Below are positions 48,860-58,714 of a DNA stretch of 64,000 nt, one piece after another (position 1 is the stretch's first letter; each line of letters opens with the position of its first letter). The stretch lies in assembly GCF_900176645.1 (NCBI RefSeq), contig NZ_FXAN01000004.1, forward strand, positions 79,095 to 143,094, in the 5' to 3' direction. Under the pieces are notes generated by a model. It was not told the origin of the DNA. It saw only the letters and a program-made list of their open reading frames with translations, and made no database searches. The position numbers and the translations under genes were made by a program. This DNA is from Burkholderia singularis. Its GTDB lineage: Bacteria > Pseudomonadota > Gammaproteobacteria > Burkholderiales > Burkholderiaceae.

Positions 48860-51274
48860 ATGACGCTATCCCGAACCCTCGGCAAAACGGTGGCGTGGAT
48901 CGTCGGCGTCATCGTGGTGCTGGCCGCGGCGCTCGGCGTGTTCCTCGTCGCGTTCGACTGGAACCGCGCGAAGCCTTGGATCAACGAACAGGTGAGCGAG
49001 TCGATCGGCCGGCCGTTCGAGATCCGGGGCGATCTTTCGGTCGGCTGGCGGCGCCCCGACACAGAAACCGGCTGGCGCGCATGGGTGCCGTGGCCGACGT
49101 TCTCGGCCTCGGACATTGTCGTCGGCAATCCGGATTGGGCCAAGGCGTCCCAATTTGCAACGCTCGGCGGCGCGCATTTCACAGTGGCCGTGCTGCCGCT
49201 GCTGGCGCACGAGGTCGTGATCCCGACGATCGAACTCGTCAATCCCGCCGTCGACATCGAACGCCTGGCGGATGGCCGGAACAACTGGACCTTCGAGTTC
49301 AAGAAATCGGCGCAGCCTTCGCGTTGGAAGGTGCAATTGCACAATTTCGGCTTTGCGAAAGGCTGGGTCACCTATCGTGATGCGATCACGAAGGCCGATC
49401 TGACCGTGGCGATCGATACGCTCGGCCAGCCCATTGCACTGGGCGACGTGCTCGCGCAGCAGGAGCAGACCTCGCGTGCGGCGTCGGCGCAGCGCGTCGG
49501 CAAGAAAGGCGCCGCGCAACTGAGCGCGAAGGCGAAGGCGCAGGTGGCGGCGCAGGCTTCGGCCGCGCCTGCCGCGTCGTCTGCTTCGGCTTTCGCCGCG
49601 GGCGCGGCGGCTGGCGCGGCAAATGGCGGCGGCCAGGCGGCATCAATGCCGGCGGGCGGGACGCCGTCCCGAGCATCGCCGACGTCGTCGCAGCCGGTCG
49701 CAGCGCTGACGGCTTCTTCGGCTTCGGCATCGTCCGGCGCGGCAGCCGGCAAGCTCGCCGGCATCGATGCCTCCGCCTCCGGCGCAAGCGGCGCTTCGGC
49801 TGCCTCCGCGGGCGCGCCGGCGAAGCCGGCCGGCCCCACCTACGCGTTCGGCCTGAGCGTCAAGGGCCGCTACAAGGGCGTGCCGATCGACGGCACCGGC
49901 AAGCTCGGCGGCGTGCTCGCGTTGCAGGACGCATCGAGGCCGTTTCCGCTGCAGGCCGACGTGAAAGCCGGCGATACGCGCCTGGCGATCGTCGGCACGC
50001 TCACCGATCCCACGCATCTCGCGGCGCTCGACCTGCGCTTGTGGCTGCAGGGCGCGAGTATGTCCCATCTGTATCCGCTTGCCGGCATCACGCTGCCCGA
50101 CACGCCGCCTTACGCGACCGAAGGGCGTCTCGTCGGCAATTTCAAACGCCATGCGAGCACGTTCCGCTACGAGAACTTCAACGGCCGCGTCGGCGGCAGC
50201 GATCTGCGCGGCACGCTCACGTATGCGCAGCGCGAGCCGCGGGCGCTGCTGTCGGGCGAACTCGTGTCGAATCTGCTGCAATTCTCGGATCTCGCGCCGA
50301 TCATCGGCGCCGATACCGCCGCGAGCAAAGCGAAGCGCGGCGATACGACGAAGCAGCCGGCCGGTCGCGTGCTGCCGGTCGAAACGTTCCGCACCGACCG
50401 CTGGCGCGCACTCGACGTCGACGTGAAATTCACCGGCAAGAAGCTCGTCAAGCGCAGCGATTTGCCGATCACCGATCTGTACACGCATATCGTGATGCAG
50501 GACGGCGTGCTCTCGCTCGTGCCGCTCAAGTTCGGCGTCGCGGGCGGAACGCTCGCGACCGATGCGCGGCTCGACGGCAGCAGCGCGCCGCTCAAGGGCC
50601 GGTTCACGATCGCGGCGCGGCACTTGAAGCTCAAGCAGCTGTTTCCGACGCAAAAGGTGATGCAATCGGCGCTGGGCGAGATCAACGGCGACGCCGCATT
50701 GTCTGCGACCGGCAATTCACCTGCCGCGCTCGCGGCGACCTCCAACGGCGAGATGAAGGCGCTCGTCACGAACGGCGCGATCAGCCGGCTGCTGATGGAG
50801 GCCGCCGGGCTCAACGTCGCGAACGTCGTCTACGAGAAATTGTTCGGCGCGCGTGACGTCAGGATCAATTGCGCGGCCATCGATTTCGTCGCGACGAACG
50901 GCATTCTCGATTCGAAGGTGTTCGCGCTCGATACCGACGACGCGGTGATTCGCGTCGACGGCACCGTCAGCCTGCGCGACGAGTCGCTGAATTTGGTCAT
51001 CCATCCGCAGACGAAGGGGTTCCGGATCTTTTCACTACGCTCGCCGTTCTATGTGAAGGGCACGTTTTCGAAGCCGGATGTCGGCGTGAACGTGACTGCG
51101 CTCGCGTTGCGGGCGGGCGCGATGGTCGGGCTCGGCCTGTTGAATCCATTCGCCGCGCTGATTCCGCTGATCGCGCCGAGCAATAATCAGGACGTGCCGT
51201 GCGCGCAGATGTTCACGCAACTCAGGACGCCGCCGAAAGCGGCGGCGCCGGGCAAGGCCGCGGCGGCGAAATAG
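48860..51274 (+). CDS. AsmA family protein
   Basis: The product is 804 aa from the ATG at 48860. One N-terminal anchor helix (VAWIVGVIVVLAAALGVFLVAF) precedes an AsmA N-terminal domain (NRAKPWINEQVSESIGRPFEIRGDLSVGW) and a large beta-rich periplasmic part. The C-terminal block ALNVVVHPQ-like sequence (ESLNLVIHPQTKGFRI, then SPFYVKGTFSKPDVG) is typical. AsmA-like proteins are bridge-type lipid transporters between membranes. Residues about 215-325 form an Ala/Ser/Gly-rich low-complexity insert. An in-frame ATG at 48809 would add 17 residues ahead of the anchor. Divergent from fetA. Confidence 0.88.
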   Translation: MTLSRTLGKTVAWIVGVIVVLAAALGVFLVAFDWNRAKPWINEQVSESIGRPFEIRGDLSVGWRRPDTETGWRAWVPWPTFSASDIVVGNPDWAKASQFATLGGAHFTVAVLPLLAHEVVIPTIELVNPAVDIERLADGRNNWTFEFKKSAQPSRWKVQLHNFGFAKGWVTYRDAITKADLTVAIDTLGQPIALGDVLAQQEQTSRAASAQRVGKKGAAQLSAKAKAQVAAQASAAPAASSASAFAAGAAAGAANGGGQAASMPAGGTPSRASPTSSQPVAALTASSASASSGAAAGKLAGIDASASGASGASAASAGAPAKPAGPTYAFGLSVKGRYKGVPIDGTGKLGGVLALQDASRPFPLQADVKAGDTRLAIVGTLTDPTHLAALDLRLWLQGASMSHLYPLAGITLPDTPPYATEGRLVGNFKRHASTFRYENFNGRVGGSDLRGTLTYAQREPRALLSGELVSNLLQFSDLAPIIGADTAASKAKRGDTTKQPAGRVLPVETFRTDRWRALDVDVKFTGKKLVKRSDLPITDLYTHIVMQDGVLSLVPLKFGVAGGTLATDARLDGSSAPLKGRFTIAARHLKLKQLFPTQKVMQSALGEINGDAALSATGNSPAALAATSNGEMKALVTNGAISRLLMEAAGLNVANVVYEKLFGARDVRINCAAIDFVATNGILDSKVFALDTDDAVIRVDGTVSLRDESLNLVIHPQTKGFRIFSLRSPFYVKGTFSKPDVGVNVTALALRAGAMVGLGLLNPFAALIPLIAPSNNQDVPCAQMFTQLRTPPKAAAPGKAAAAK

Positions 51275-51632
51275 TCCGGCCGGGGCAGGATGCCCGCGGC
51301 GTGGGCCGCGCGCACGCAGCGGGCCGCACACCGTCTGTCGGCTGGCGGTCGAGTCGGCGGGGCGAATAGCCGCGCGGATCGACGTGGCCGGCCCGTATCG
51401 CCAGGATCGCCGGGTTGCACACGGCGCCGGCCGATACGGTTCGCTCGAGCCGGCTATTCGCGCGATACGCTGCCATATCGCACCGGGCCATTCGGCCAGG
51501 CCGGCCGGGGGCGATAGGCCGATGCATCCCCGATTACCGGAGCGCCTGTGCATGTCCAGGGCGTGGGCTTCATCGACTCCTGCTAAAATACCCGGTTTTC
51601 CGTCGATCCATACCTCTTAACGGGGCAACGCT
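51275..51632. other. asmA-ybiT spacer
   Basis: 358 bases of GC-rich DNA with only shadow frames. TAAAAT at 51584-51589, 44 bases ahead of the ybiT start, is a possible -10 element without a clear -35. Nothing else was recognised. Confidence 0.4.
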
Positions 51633-53225
51633 GTGCTTTCTACCGCCAACATCACGATGCAATTCGGGCCCAAGCCCTTGTTCGAGAACATCTCGGTCAA
51701 GTTCGGGGAGGGCAACCGCTACGGCCTCATCGGGGCGAACGGCTGCGGCAAGTCGACCCTCATGAAAATCCTCGGCGGCGATCTCGAGCCGAGCGCGGGC
51801 AACGTCGCGCTCGAGCCGAATGTGCGCCTCGGCAAGCTGCGTCAGGATCAGTTCGCGTATGAGGACGTGCGCGTGCTCGATGTCGTGATGATGGGTCACA
51901 CCGAAATGTGGGCCGCGATGACCGAGCGCGATGCGATTTACGCGAATCCCGACGCGACCGACGACGACTACATGCACGCCGCCGAACTCGAAGCCAAATT
52001 CGCCGAATACGGCGGCTATGACGCCGAGGCACGCGCGGGCGCGCTGTTGCTCGGCATCGGCATCGACGAGAAATTCCATAACGGCACGATGAGCGAAGTC
52101 GCGCCCGGCTGGAAACTGCGTGTGCTGCTCGCGCAGGCGCTGTTCTCGAATCCGGACGTGCTGCTGCTCGACGAGCCGACCAACAACCTCGACATCAACT
52201 CGATCCGCTGGCTCGAGGACACGCTGAACAACTACAACTCGACGATGATCATCATTTCGCATGATCGTCACTTCCTGAACTCGGTGTGCACGCACATGGC
52301 CGATATGGACTACGGCACGCTGAAGGTCTGGCCGGGCAACTACGACGACTACATGCTCGCGTCTGCCCAGGCGCGCGAGCGCCAGGCCGCGGCGAACGCG
52401 CGCGCGAAGGAACGCGTGGCCGAACTGCAGGACTTCGTGCGCCGTTTCTCGGCGAATAAATCGAAGGCGCGTCAGGCAACGAGCCGCGCCAAGCAGATCG
52501 ACAAGATCAAGATCGAGGAATTCAAGCCGTCGTCGCGGCAGAATCCGTTCATCCGCTTCGAGTTCGACAAGAAGCTGCACAACATCGCGGTGGTGGCCGA
52601 AGGCATCACGAAGCAGTACGAGCGCACGATTTTCCAGAACTTCAATCTGTCGGTGCAGCCGGGCGAGCGCATCGCGATCATCGGCGAGAACGGCGCGGGC
52701 AAGACGACGCTGTTGCGCGCGCTGTACGGCAACCTGACGCTCGATCACGGCACGGTGAAGTGGGCTGAGAACGCGAACGTCGGCTATATGCCGCAGGACA
52801 CCTATGAGGAATTCCCGAACGACATCACGCTGATGGACTGGATCGACCAGTACCGCAAGGACGGCGACGACGAGACGATGGTGCGCGGCACGCTCGGCCG
52901 CCTGCTGTTCTCGGCGGACGACATCAAGAAATCGGTGAAGGTGCTGTCGGGCGGCGAGAAGGGCCGGATGATCTGGGGCAAGCTGATGCTCGGCCGCCAC
53001 AACGTGCTGCTGATGGACGAGCCGACCAACCATATGGACATGGAGTCGATCGAGTCGCTGCAAATCGCGCTCGAGAAATTCGAAGGCACGCTGATCTTCG
53101 TGTCGCACGACCGCGAGTTCGTCAGCGGCCTCGCGAACCGGATCATCGAAGTGCGCACGGACGGCACGCTGGTCGACTTCGGCGGCAATTACGAGGATTT
53201 TCTGGCGAGTAAAGGTATTCAGTAA
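51633..53225 (+). CDS. ybiT: ABC-F ATPase YbiT
   Basis: The product is 530 aa, the length of E. coli YbiT, which it follows closely as I recall it ([37 protein letters not shown]). Two ABC domains: Walker [10 protein letters not shown] and GENGAGKTT, signatures in [11 protein letters not shown] and LSGGEKGRM, Walker [13 protein letters not shown] and [11 protein letters not shown]. An inter-domain linker ([15 protein letters not shown]) joins them. ABC-F proteins act on the ribosome rather than in transport. The start is a GTG at 51633 with an adequate leader. Single gene. Confidence 0.94.
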   Translation: MLSTANITMQFGPKPLFENISVKFGEGNRYGLIGANGCGKSTLMKILGGDLEPSAGNVALEPNVRLGKLRQDQFAYEDVRVLDVVMMGHTEMWAAMTERDAIYANPDATDDDYMHAAELEAKFAEYGGYDAEARAGALLLGIGIDEKFHNGTMSEVAPGWKLRVLLAQALFSNPDVLLLDEPTNNLDINSIRWLEDTLNNYNSTMIIISHDRHFLNSVCTHMADMDYGTLKVWPGNYDDYMLASAQARERQAAANARAKERVAELQDFVRRFSANKSKARQATSRAKQIDKIKIEEFKPSSRQNPFIRFEFDKKLHNIAVVAEGITKQYERTIFQNFNLSVQPGERIAIIGENGAGKTTLLRALYGNLTLDHGTVKWAENANVGYMPQDTYEEFPNDITLMDWIDQYRKDGDDETMVRGTLGRLLFSADDIKKSVKVLSGGEKGRMIWGKLMLGRHNVLLMDEPTNHMDMESIESLQIALEKFEGTLIFVSHDREFVSGLANRIIEVRTDGTLVDFGGNYEDFLASKGIQ

Positions 53226-53559
53226 ATCGTGTCCTTGAGGGCATGAAAATCTGCCTGTAGAAGCATCCGATCATTCATTATTGATTCAACCGGGGATGAA
53301 GCGCTTTGGGTTCGGCGGCAGGCGCTTTATCCCTGGTGGATCATGGATCAATAAGAAATTAAGAAAAATTGCAGATAAGATATTCGTCAAAAAACGATTT
53401 ATAAAAATCGGCACATATGACGCATTATCTCGACGAACGGAAAAGGCGCAACGTCTCTGGCATGTGTCCGAGGCGCGTCGCAGTGGCAGTATCAAAGTCG
53501 AGCCGATAAGGTGAGATACGTACCGAGGCGTGTCTGCCTCTTCCGAATGGTCACAGGTG
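53226..53559. other. AT-rich spacer after ybiT with a doubtful short frame
   Basis: 334 bases, much AT-richer than the flanks. A frame at 53296-53514 would encode a 72-residue Lys/Arg-rich protein (MKRFGFGGRRFIPGG...). It has no proper ribosome-binding site, family match or GC-rich third positions, so I do not call it a gene. It may be decayed DNA brought in with the neighbouring Dabb gene. Confidence 0.4.
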
Positions 53560-53988
53560 TTAAGGCTCGACGGAATCGAAGACGCGGATCTTTACCCAGT
53601 TCGGATTGCTCTGCGGGATGAAGTGCTTGACGTGCGCATCGGAGACTTGGTATTTGTCATGCGCGCTTCGGCCGGAAAATACTAAATGAAAAGCCACGTC
53701 GAAGTTGTCTTCGTTGAAGAGATAGGATACCTGCTGGTGACGCGTTAAATTCTGCGCCAGGACCGTCGCGGAGAACGACAGTTCGCCGGGGTGATTGGTA
53801 AGGTATTTTCTGCCGAGTTCGAGTTGTTTTTGAACGGCGGCGGGGCTCTTGTCTTTAAGCGTAATGAAAATATCGTGATGGATCGGCTTGTCGGCAGATG
53901 CCGGGGATGTTTGCTGGGCCAAAGTAACGGTGCTTGCGAGGGCGAGTGTGATTAACGAGGGTGTCAGTATTGAAGTAACGCGTTTCAT
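53560..53988 (-). CDS. exported Dabb (stress-responsive alpha/beta barrel) domain protein
   Basis: The product is 142 aa. A signal peptide (SILTPSLITLALASTVTLAQ) ends near residue 24. The mature part follows the Dabb pattern: HHDIFITLKDKSPAAVQKQLELGRKYL, then NEDNFDVAFHLVFSGRSAHDKYQVSDAHVKHF. Dabb domains are dimeric ferredoxin-like folds, usually cytoplasmic, of varied function. AAGGAAATC precedes the ATG at 53988. Base use is less GC-rich than that of the neighbours and the surroundings are AT-rich, which suggests acquisition. The function is unknown; an exported position would be unusual for the family. Confidence 0.85.
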   Translation of the reverse strand: MKRVTSILTPSLITLALASTVTLAQQTSPASADKPIHHDIFITLKDKSPAAVQKQLELGRKYLTNHPGELSFSATVLAQNLTRHQQVSYLFNEDNFDVAFHLVFSGRSAHDKYQVSDAHVKHFIPQSNPNWVKIRVFDSVEP

Positions 53989-54378
53989 CGATGATTTCCT
54001 TCAGTGGCGGGGATGACTTGAATTGGTGGTTGGCGGTTGATTGATCGGTCGATAAAATACTCCTGATATTGTTGATTGAAAATCGAAGCGATTATGCGCG
54101 GAATAATATATTTAATCCGCTCGCGGCTCGGCGGTAAAGCAACGTGCTTTTTGATGCGAATGACAAAGATAGTAGTAGAGATTGCGTAAGTGTCAACGGC
54201 GCTTCGGAAATGACTTTGCTTTGGCCGCTCGGCTGCGATATTGAATAGCGCGGAGCGCCTTACGTATTTGCTGGTGGCTTACTCGTCGGTTTCGGCGGCA
54301 AGCATCAGAATTTTCGCGCGCGCACATGTCATCTGCGCTGAGTACAATGCTCGTTTGCGTCGACCCAGGAGCGAGACG
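53989..54378. other. AT-rich divergent leader (Dabb / aldehyde dehydrogenase)
   Basis: 390 bases between divergent starts. Positions 54000-54190 are clearly AT-rich (for example TATTGTTGATTGAAAATCG and GGAATAATATATTTAATCC) and probably carry the Dabb gene promoter. From about 54200 normal composition returns. CAGGAGCGAGACG before 54379 is the ribosome-binding site of the dehydrogenase. No operator was assigned. Confidence 0.45.
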
Positions 54379-55815
54379 ATGAAAATCTACGATCAGTTCT
54401 ATATCGGCGGGGCATGGCGTCCGAGCGCCGGCGCCGGCACGATCGACGTAATCGATTCCGCCACCGAGGCGGCGATCGGCCGCATTCCCGAAGGCACCGC
54501 CGATGATGCGCTGGCGGCGGTCGCGGCGGCGCGCGCCGCGTTCGACGGCTGGGCCGCGACGCCGCCCGCCGAGCGCGCCCGTTACCTGCGCCGGATCGCC
54601 GACAACCTGAAGGCGCGCAGCGAAGAACTCGCGCAGTCGATCACGGGCGAGGTCGGCATGCCGATCAAGCTGTCGCGGGCCATTCAGGTGAACGGGCCGA
54701 TATACAACTGGGGCGCGTATGCGAAGCTTGCCGAAACCCATGCGTTCGAGGAGCAAGTAGGCAATTCGCTTGTCGTGCGCGAGCCGGTCGGCGTCGTCGC
54801 GGCGATCACGCCGTGGAACTACCCGTTGCATCAGATCACGCTGAAGATCGCGGCTGCGCTCGCGGCGGGTTGCACTGTCGTGCTCAAGCCTTCCGAAATC
54901 GCGCCGCTCAACGCGTTCATCCTTGCCGAAGCGATTCATGACGCCGCATTGCCTGCTGGCGTCTTCAACCTCGTGTGCGGGTACGGAGCGGTCGTCGGCG
55001 AGGCGCTTGCCAGCGCGCCGCAGGTCGACATGGTGTCGTTCACCGGCTCGACGCGCGCGGGCAAGCGCGTGGCCGAGCTTGCCGCGGCGGGTGTGAAGCG
55101 CGTCGCGCTCGAACTGGGCGGTAAATCGGCGTCGGTGATTCTCGACGATGCGGATTTCGCCGCGGCGGTGAAGGGCACGGTGTCCTCGTGCTATCTGAAC
55201 GCCGGCCAGACGTGTTCGGCGCACACGCGCATGCTCGTGCCGGAGTCGCGCTACGACGAGGTGCGCGAACTGGCGAAGGCGGCGGCGGCGAGCTTTGTCC
55301 CGGGCGATCCGCGCGATGAAGCGACGCGGCTCGGCGCGCTTGCGTCGGCTGCCCAGCAGAAGCGGGTGCAGGACTATATCCGGCGCGGCCTCGACGAGGG
55401 CGCGGAACTTATCGCGGGCGGCCCCGGCATGCCGGACGGGCTGTCGCGCGGGTTTTTCGCGAAACCGACGGTATTCGGCCGCGTGAGGCCGGATGCGACG
55501 ATCGCGCAGGAGGAGATCTTCGGCCCGGTGCTGTCGATCATCACGTATCGCGACGAAGACGACGCGGTACGGATCGCGAACGATTCGCCATACGGCCTAG
55601 GCGGCGCGGTGTGGGCGGGCAGCGACGAACGCGCGCTGCGCGTCGCACGGCGCATCCGCACCGGGCAGGTTGATATCAACGGCGGCGGATGGAACGTGGC
55701 CGCGCCGTTCGGCGGCTTCAAGCAGTCGGGAATCGGCCGCGAAAACGGCGTGTACGGGCTCGACGAATATTTGGAATACAAATCGATGCAGCTACGCGTC
55801 AAAAAAACGGCCTGA
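54379..55815 (+). CDS. NAD(P)-dependent aldehyde dehydrogenase
   Basis: The product is 478 aa. It has the standard fold: cofactor segment [42 protein letters not shown], general base E245 ([16 protein letters not shown]) and catalytic C279 ([12 protein letters not shown]). [11 protein letters not shown] and the C-terminal [15 protein letters not shown] complete it. The aldehyde oxidised is not evident. The ATG at 54379 follows CAGGAGCGA, while the upstream frame overlaps the AT-rich leader. It is followed by a nitronate monooxygenase gene 144 bases later, possibly cotranscribed. Confidence 0.92.
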   Translation: MKIYDQFYIGGAWRPSAGAGTIDVIDSATEAAIGRIPEGTADDALAAVAAARAAFDGWAATPPAERARYLRRIADNLKARSEELAQSITGEVGMPIKLSRAIQVNGPIYNWGAYAKLAETHAFEEQVGNSLVVREPVGVVAAITPWNYPLHQITLKIAAALAAGCTVVLKPSEIAPLNAFILAEAIHDAALPAGVFNLVCGYGAVVGEALASAPQVDMVSFTGSTRAGKRVAELAAAGVKRVALELGGKSASVILDDADFAAAVKGTVSSCYLNAGQTCSAHTRMLVPESRYDEVRELAKAAAASFVPGDPRDEATRLGALASAAQQKRVQDYIRRGLDEGAELIAGGPGMPDGLSRGFFAKPTVFGRVRPDATIAQEEIFGPVLSIITYRDEDDAVRIANDSPYGLGGAVWAGSDERALRVARRIRTGQVDINGGGWNVAAPFGGFKQSGIGRENGVYGLDEYLEYKSMQLRVKKTA

Positions 55816-55959
55816 ACGCGGCTGCACGTCCGTTCCGGCCGGTCTTGGGCGGCATGCCGCCTGCTTGCGCGGCATGCCGTTTTTCTTTGATGGCGGTCAA
55901 TATGCGGCGGCGGCAATCGCTGATCATCGAATCTTTTCTGCCGTTTTGACGAGGCTTCG

Positions 55960-57150
55960 ATGATCGCTTCCGTTTCTTTTCCGCCGTTGATGATTCGCGG
56001 CCGTGCGCTGTTGCCTGTCGTACAGGGAGGGATGGGCGTCGGTATTTCCGCGCACCGGCTGGCGGGCAGCGTGGCGCGCGAAGGTGCGCTCGGCACGATC
56101 GCGAGCATCGATTTGCGCCACCACCACGCGGATCTGCTCGAGCGCTGCCGGCGTGAACCCGTCCGCGAGACGCTGGAGGCGGCGAACCTCGAAGCGCTCG
56201 CGCGCGAGATCAGCCTCGCGAAGACCTGGAGCGAGGGCCGCGGCATGATTGCCGTCAACGTGATGAAAGCGGTGCGCTCGCATGCGGACTACGTGCGCGT
56301 CGCGTGCGAATTCGGCGCGGACGCGATCGTGATGGGCGCGGGGCTGCCGCTCGATCTGCCGGAACTCACCGATGGATACGACATCGCGCTGATTCCGATT
56401 CTGTCGGACAGCCGCGGGATCGCGCTGGTGCTGAAGAAATGGATGAAGAAAGGCCGCTTGCCCGATGCGATCGTGATCGAACATCCGGCGCACGCGGGCG
56501 GCCATCTGGGCGTGGCGAGCGTCGATGACATCGGCGACCCGCGCTTCGAATTCGCGCGCGTGCTCGATGAAACCGCGCAGACGTTCGCCACGCTCGGAAT
56601 CGAACGCGAGCGCATTGCGCTCATCGTCGCGGGCGGCATCAACAGCCACCGCGCGGTGTGCGACGCGCTCGCCGCCGGCGCGAACGGCGTGCAGGTGGGC
56701 ACGCCGTTCGCCGTCACCGAGGAAGGCGACGCGCATCCCAATTTCAAGCATGTGCTCGCGAACGCGACGCCCGACGATATCGTCGAGTTCATCAGCGTCA
56801 CGGGACTGCCCGCGCGCGCGGTGAAAACGCCGTGGCTCGAGCGCTATCTGCGGCATGAGACGCGTATCCGCGCGAAGCTCGGCGCGCTCAAGCAGCGTTG
56901 TCCATCCGCGCTCGAATGCCTGAGCGTGTGCGGATGGCGGGACGGCGTCGAGCGTTTCGGCCATTTCTGCATCGATACGCGGTTGGCCGCCGCGCTGCGC
57001 GGCGACGTCGCGAACGGACTTTTCTTCCGTGGCCGTGAAGCGCTGCCGTTCGGGCACGCGATCCGCAGCGTGCGCGATCTGCTCGAATTGCTGCTGACGG
57101 GCGTCGCGCCTGAGCCTGCGGCAAAACGTCCATCGTTCTCGCTCGCTTGA
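55960..57150 (+). CDS. nitronate monooxygenase family flavoprotein
   Basis: The product is 396 aa. FMN enzymes of this family (2-nitropropane dioxygenase) oxidise nitronates such as propionate-3-nitronate. The barrel is marked by PVVQGGMGVGISAHRLAGSVAREGALGTIASID. IEHPAHAGGHLG holds the conserved catalytic His, and VAGGINSHRAVCDALAAGANGVQVGTPFAVTEE binds FMN phosphate. A C-terminal extension (about 310-396) contains four cysteines (LKQRCPSALECLSVCGW, HFCID), more than usual. GACGAGGC supports the ATG at 55960. Confidence 0.9.
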   Translation: MIASVSFPPLMIRGRALLPVVQGGMGVGISAHRLAGSVAREGALGTIASIDLRHHHADLLERCRREPVRETLEAANLEALAREISLAKTWSEGRGMIAVNVMKAVRSHADYVRVACEFGADAIVMGAGLPLDLPELTDGYDIALIPILSDSRGIALVLKKWMKKGRLPDAIVIEHPAHAGGHLGVASVDDIGDPRFEFARVLDETAQTFATLGIERERIALIVAGGINSHRAVCDALAAGANGVQVGTPFAVTEEGDAHPNFKHVLANATPDDIVEFISVTGLPARAVKTPWLERYLRHETRIRAKLGALKQRCPSALECLSVCGWRDGVERFGHFCIDTRLAAALRGDVANGLFFRGREALPFGHAIRSVRDLLELLLTGVAPEPAAKRPSFSLA

Positions 57151-57153
57151 AGC

Positions 57154-57167
57154 TTGATACGCATCAA
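57154..57167 (+). promoter_or_regulatory. FNR/Anr-type operator upstream of ompW
   Basis: TTGATACGCATCAA is a perfect TTGAT-N4-ATCAA palindrome. It lies 58 bases before the ompW ATG and directly after the preceding stop codon. A class II site centred at -41.5 would place the transcription start near 57202, with AAAATG (57191-57196) as a weak -10. It suggests ompW is switched on when oxygen is low. Confidence 0.7.
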
Positions 57168-57224
57168 GGCAAGCGGGAACCCCTCCCGGGAAAATGGGGG
57201 CTGTTCCTAGGGGGCTTAATCATC

Positions 57225-57869
57225 ATGCGTTGTCAAACCGCTCATATCCGCATTCACGCCATCGCCTGCGCGGCCGTCCTTGCGATGGTTCCTTCGCTGT
57301 CGCACGCGGCCTCACCCGGCGACGGCATCCATCAAGGCGACATCATCGCGCGCGTTCGCGCGATCAGTATCGTGCCGCAGGACCGTGCAAGCGACACACT
57401 GGGAGCGCTGAATGTCGGCGTGAACAACGCGATCGTCCCCGAACTGGACTTCACGTACATGATTCGCGATTACCTGGGCGTCGAGCTGATTCTCGGCACG
57501 TCACGGCACCAGGTCGCTTCGTCGCTCGGCAATCTGGGCGGCGTCGGCGTATTGCCGCCGACGCTGCTGCTGCAATACCACTTCAATCATGCCGGCAGCG
57601 TGCGTCCGTATGTCGGCGCGGGCATCAACTACACGCTGTTCTACAACAACGGTTTGCGCGTGGGCGGAGAGGGCGTCGGCATCAGCAATCATAGCTTCGG
57701 CCCGGCGCTGCAATTCGGCGTCGACGTGCAGGTGACGAAAAAGCTGTTCGTCAACGTCGATCTGAAGAAAATCTGGATGCACACCGATGCGACGCTCGGC
57801 GGTAAGCCGATCGGCCGGCTGAACATCGATCCGCTCGTCGTCGGCGTTGGTCTTGGGATGAAGTTCTGA
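57225..57869 (+). CDS. ompW: OmpW family outer-membrane protein
   Basis: The product is 214 aa. A signal peptide (HAIACAAVLAMVPSLSHA) precedes an eight-stranded barrel: IIARVRAISIVPQD, VNNAIVPELDFTYMIRDYLGVELILGT, LQYHFNHAGSVRPYVGAGINYTLFYNN and the terminal GVGLGMKF, with the C-terminal Phe needed for BAM recognition. OmpW forms a narrow hydrophobic channel. The ATG at 57225 follows TAGGGGGC. The perfect FNR-type box upstream agrees with known FNR control of ompW in E. coli. It ends at a rho-independent terminator. Confidence 0.93.
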   Translation: MRCQTAHIRIHAIACAAVLAMVPSLSHAASPGDGIHQGDIIARVRAISIVPQDRASDTLGALNVGVNNAIVPELDFTYMIRDYLGVELILGTSRHQVASSLGNLGGVGVLPPTLLLQYHFNHAGSVRPYVGAGINYTLFYNNGLRVGGEGVGISNHSFGPALQFGVDVQVTKKLFVNVDLKKIWMHTDATLGGKPIGRLNIDPLVVGVGLGMKF

Positions 57870-57902
57870 CGCCTGGCAGCATCGAACAAGTGTTGGGGTT
57901 GG

Positions 57903-57934
57903 CGGCATGGCTGTACGCGTGCCGTCTTTTTTTT
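57903..57934 (+). terminator. rho-independent terminator of ompW
   Basis: A seven-pair stem including one G-T wobble (57903-57909 with 57918-57924) is followed by TC and eight T residues. It lies 34 bases after the ompW stop. Confidence 0.75.
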
Positions 57935-57976
57935 GCGTCTACTCGGGCGCGCCGCGGATGCAGCGGCCCATGCTGC

Positions 57977-58180
57977 TCATGGCTTGTCGTATTTGAAGCG
58001 CATGGCGGTGCCTTCCCGCGTGATGCGCGCCCACACCGCCTGTTTTTCGGCATCGGTCATGAACACCCAGTTCGCGACTTCGACCGCCGTGCGCCCGCAG
58101 CCTTTGCAGATTTCGTCGAAGAGCGTCGAGCAGACGCCGATGCATGGGCTGTCGGGTTTGTCGTGAAGATTCGAGGTCAT
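57977..58180 (-). CDS. DUF1289 small cysteine-rich protein
   Basis: The product is 67 aa. The pattern SPCIGVCSTLFDEICKGCGRTAVEVANW is the DUF1289 signature (four cysteines plus GCGRT and a following Trp). It suggests a metal or iron-sulfur site. Function is unknown. The C-terminal half is a charged helix (MTDAEKQAVWARITRE). It is convergent with ompW. Confidence 0.88.
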   Translation of the reverse strand: MTSNLHDKPDSPCIGVCSTLFDEICKGCGRTAVEVANWVFMTDAEKQAVWARITREGTAMRFKYDKP

Positions 58181-58714
58181 TGAGTATCGAGTTCGGCGGG
58201 GCCGGGCGTGAACGGCAAGCCGTTATGTTAACGCATGCCGCGTAGGCGGGCGCGATGCGCGCGCTTGCCAGGGCTGCGCGCACGAGCGGCGGGCGGCGCG
58301 CCGCCGCGGCGTTCCGTCAAACACCAAAACACCGAGGCACCGCACCGGCAGCCGCAGGCCGCCAATGCCCGCCGCTTCCCATCTCGCCGTCACCATTGAA
58401 TGCCGACTGAATGCCAGCTGTCGGCATCCCGAATTCCAGCCGCCGGACATGGCGCCAGCCGACCGTTTTTCCGGATGATCCCACGGTCAGAACCCGATAA
58501 AATTGCGCGCACCCATTGCATAGCAGCGCGTTGTTGCACCGGATTGGCGCAACTGGCAGACCGAATGTGTTCCGTTTGTGCGACAAAGGTGGGAAATTTT
58601 TGTGGCGGCCCCGGATTAATGGTAGCTTTCGGGGTTTTCATGGGGCGGCGCGCAACAATGCGCCGCGATGACGAGGCTCATGGCGATCGAATCGGTTCGA
58701 TCTGGGAGAACGGG
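58181..58714. other. leader region of the pot operon
   Basis: 534 bases with no supported gene. TAAAAT at 58498-58503 could be a -10 element. A hairpin (58645-58651 with 58660-58666) lies 48 bases before the potF start and could be part of the 5' untranslated RNA. Short frames on both strands have no family character. Confidence 0.45.

Noticed and set aside
53296..53514. 72-codon Lys/Arg-rich frame after ybiT
   Set aside because: No ribosome-binding site at a workable distance, no family resemblance and no codon bias; more likely non-coding AT-rich DNA.
54040..54090. Possible second FNR-like site in the Dabb leader (TTGATTGAAAATCG)
   Set aside because: The right half-site does not match ATCAA, so it is likely chance in AT-rich DNA.
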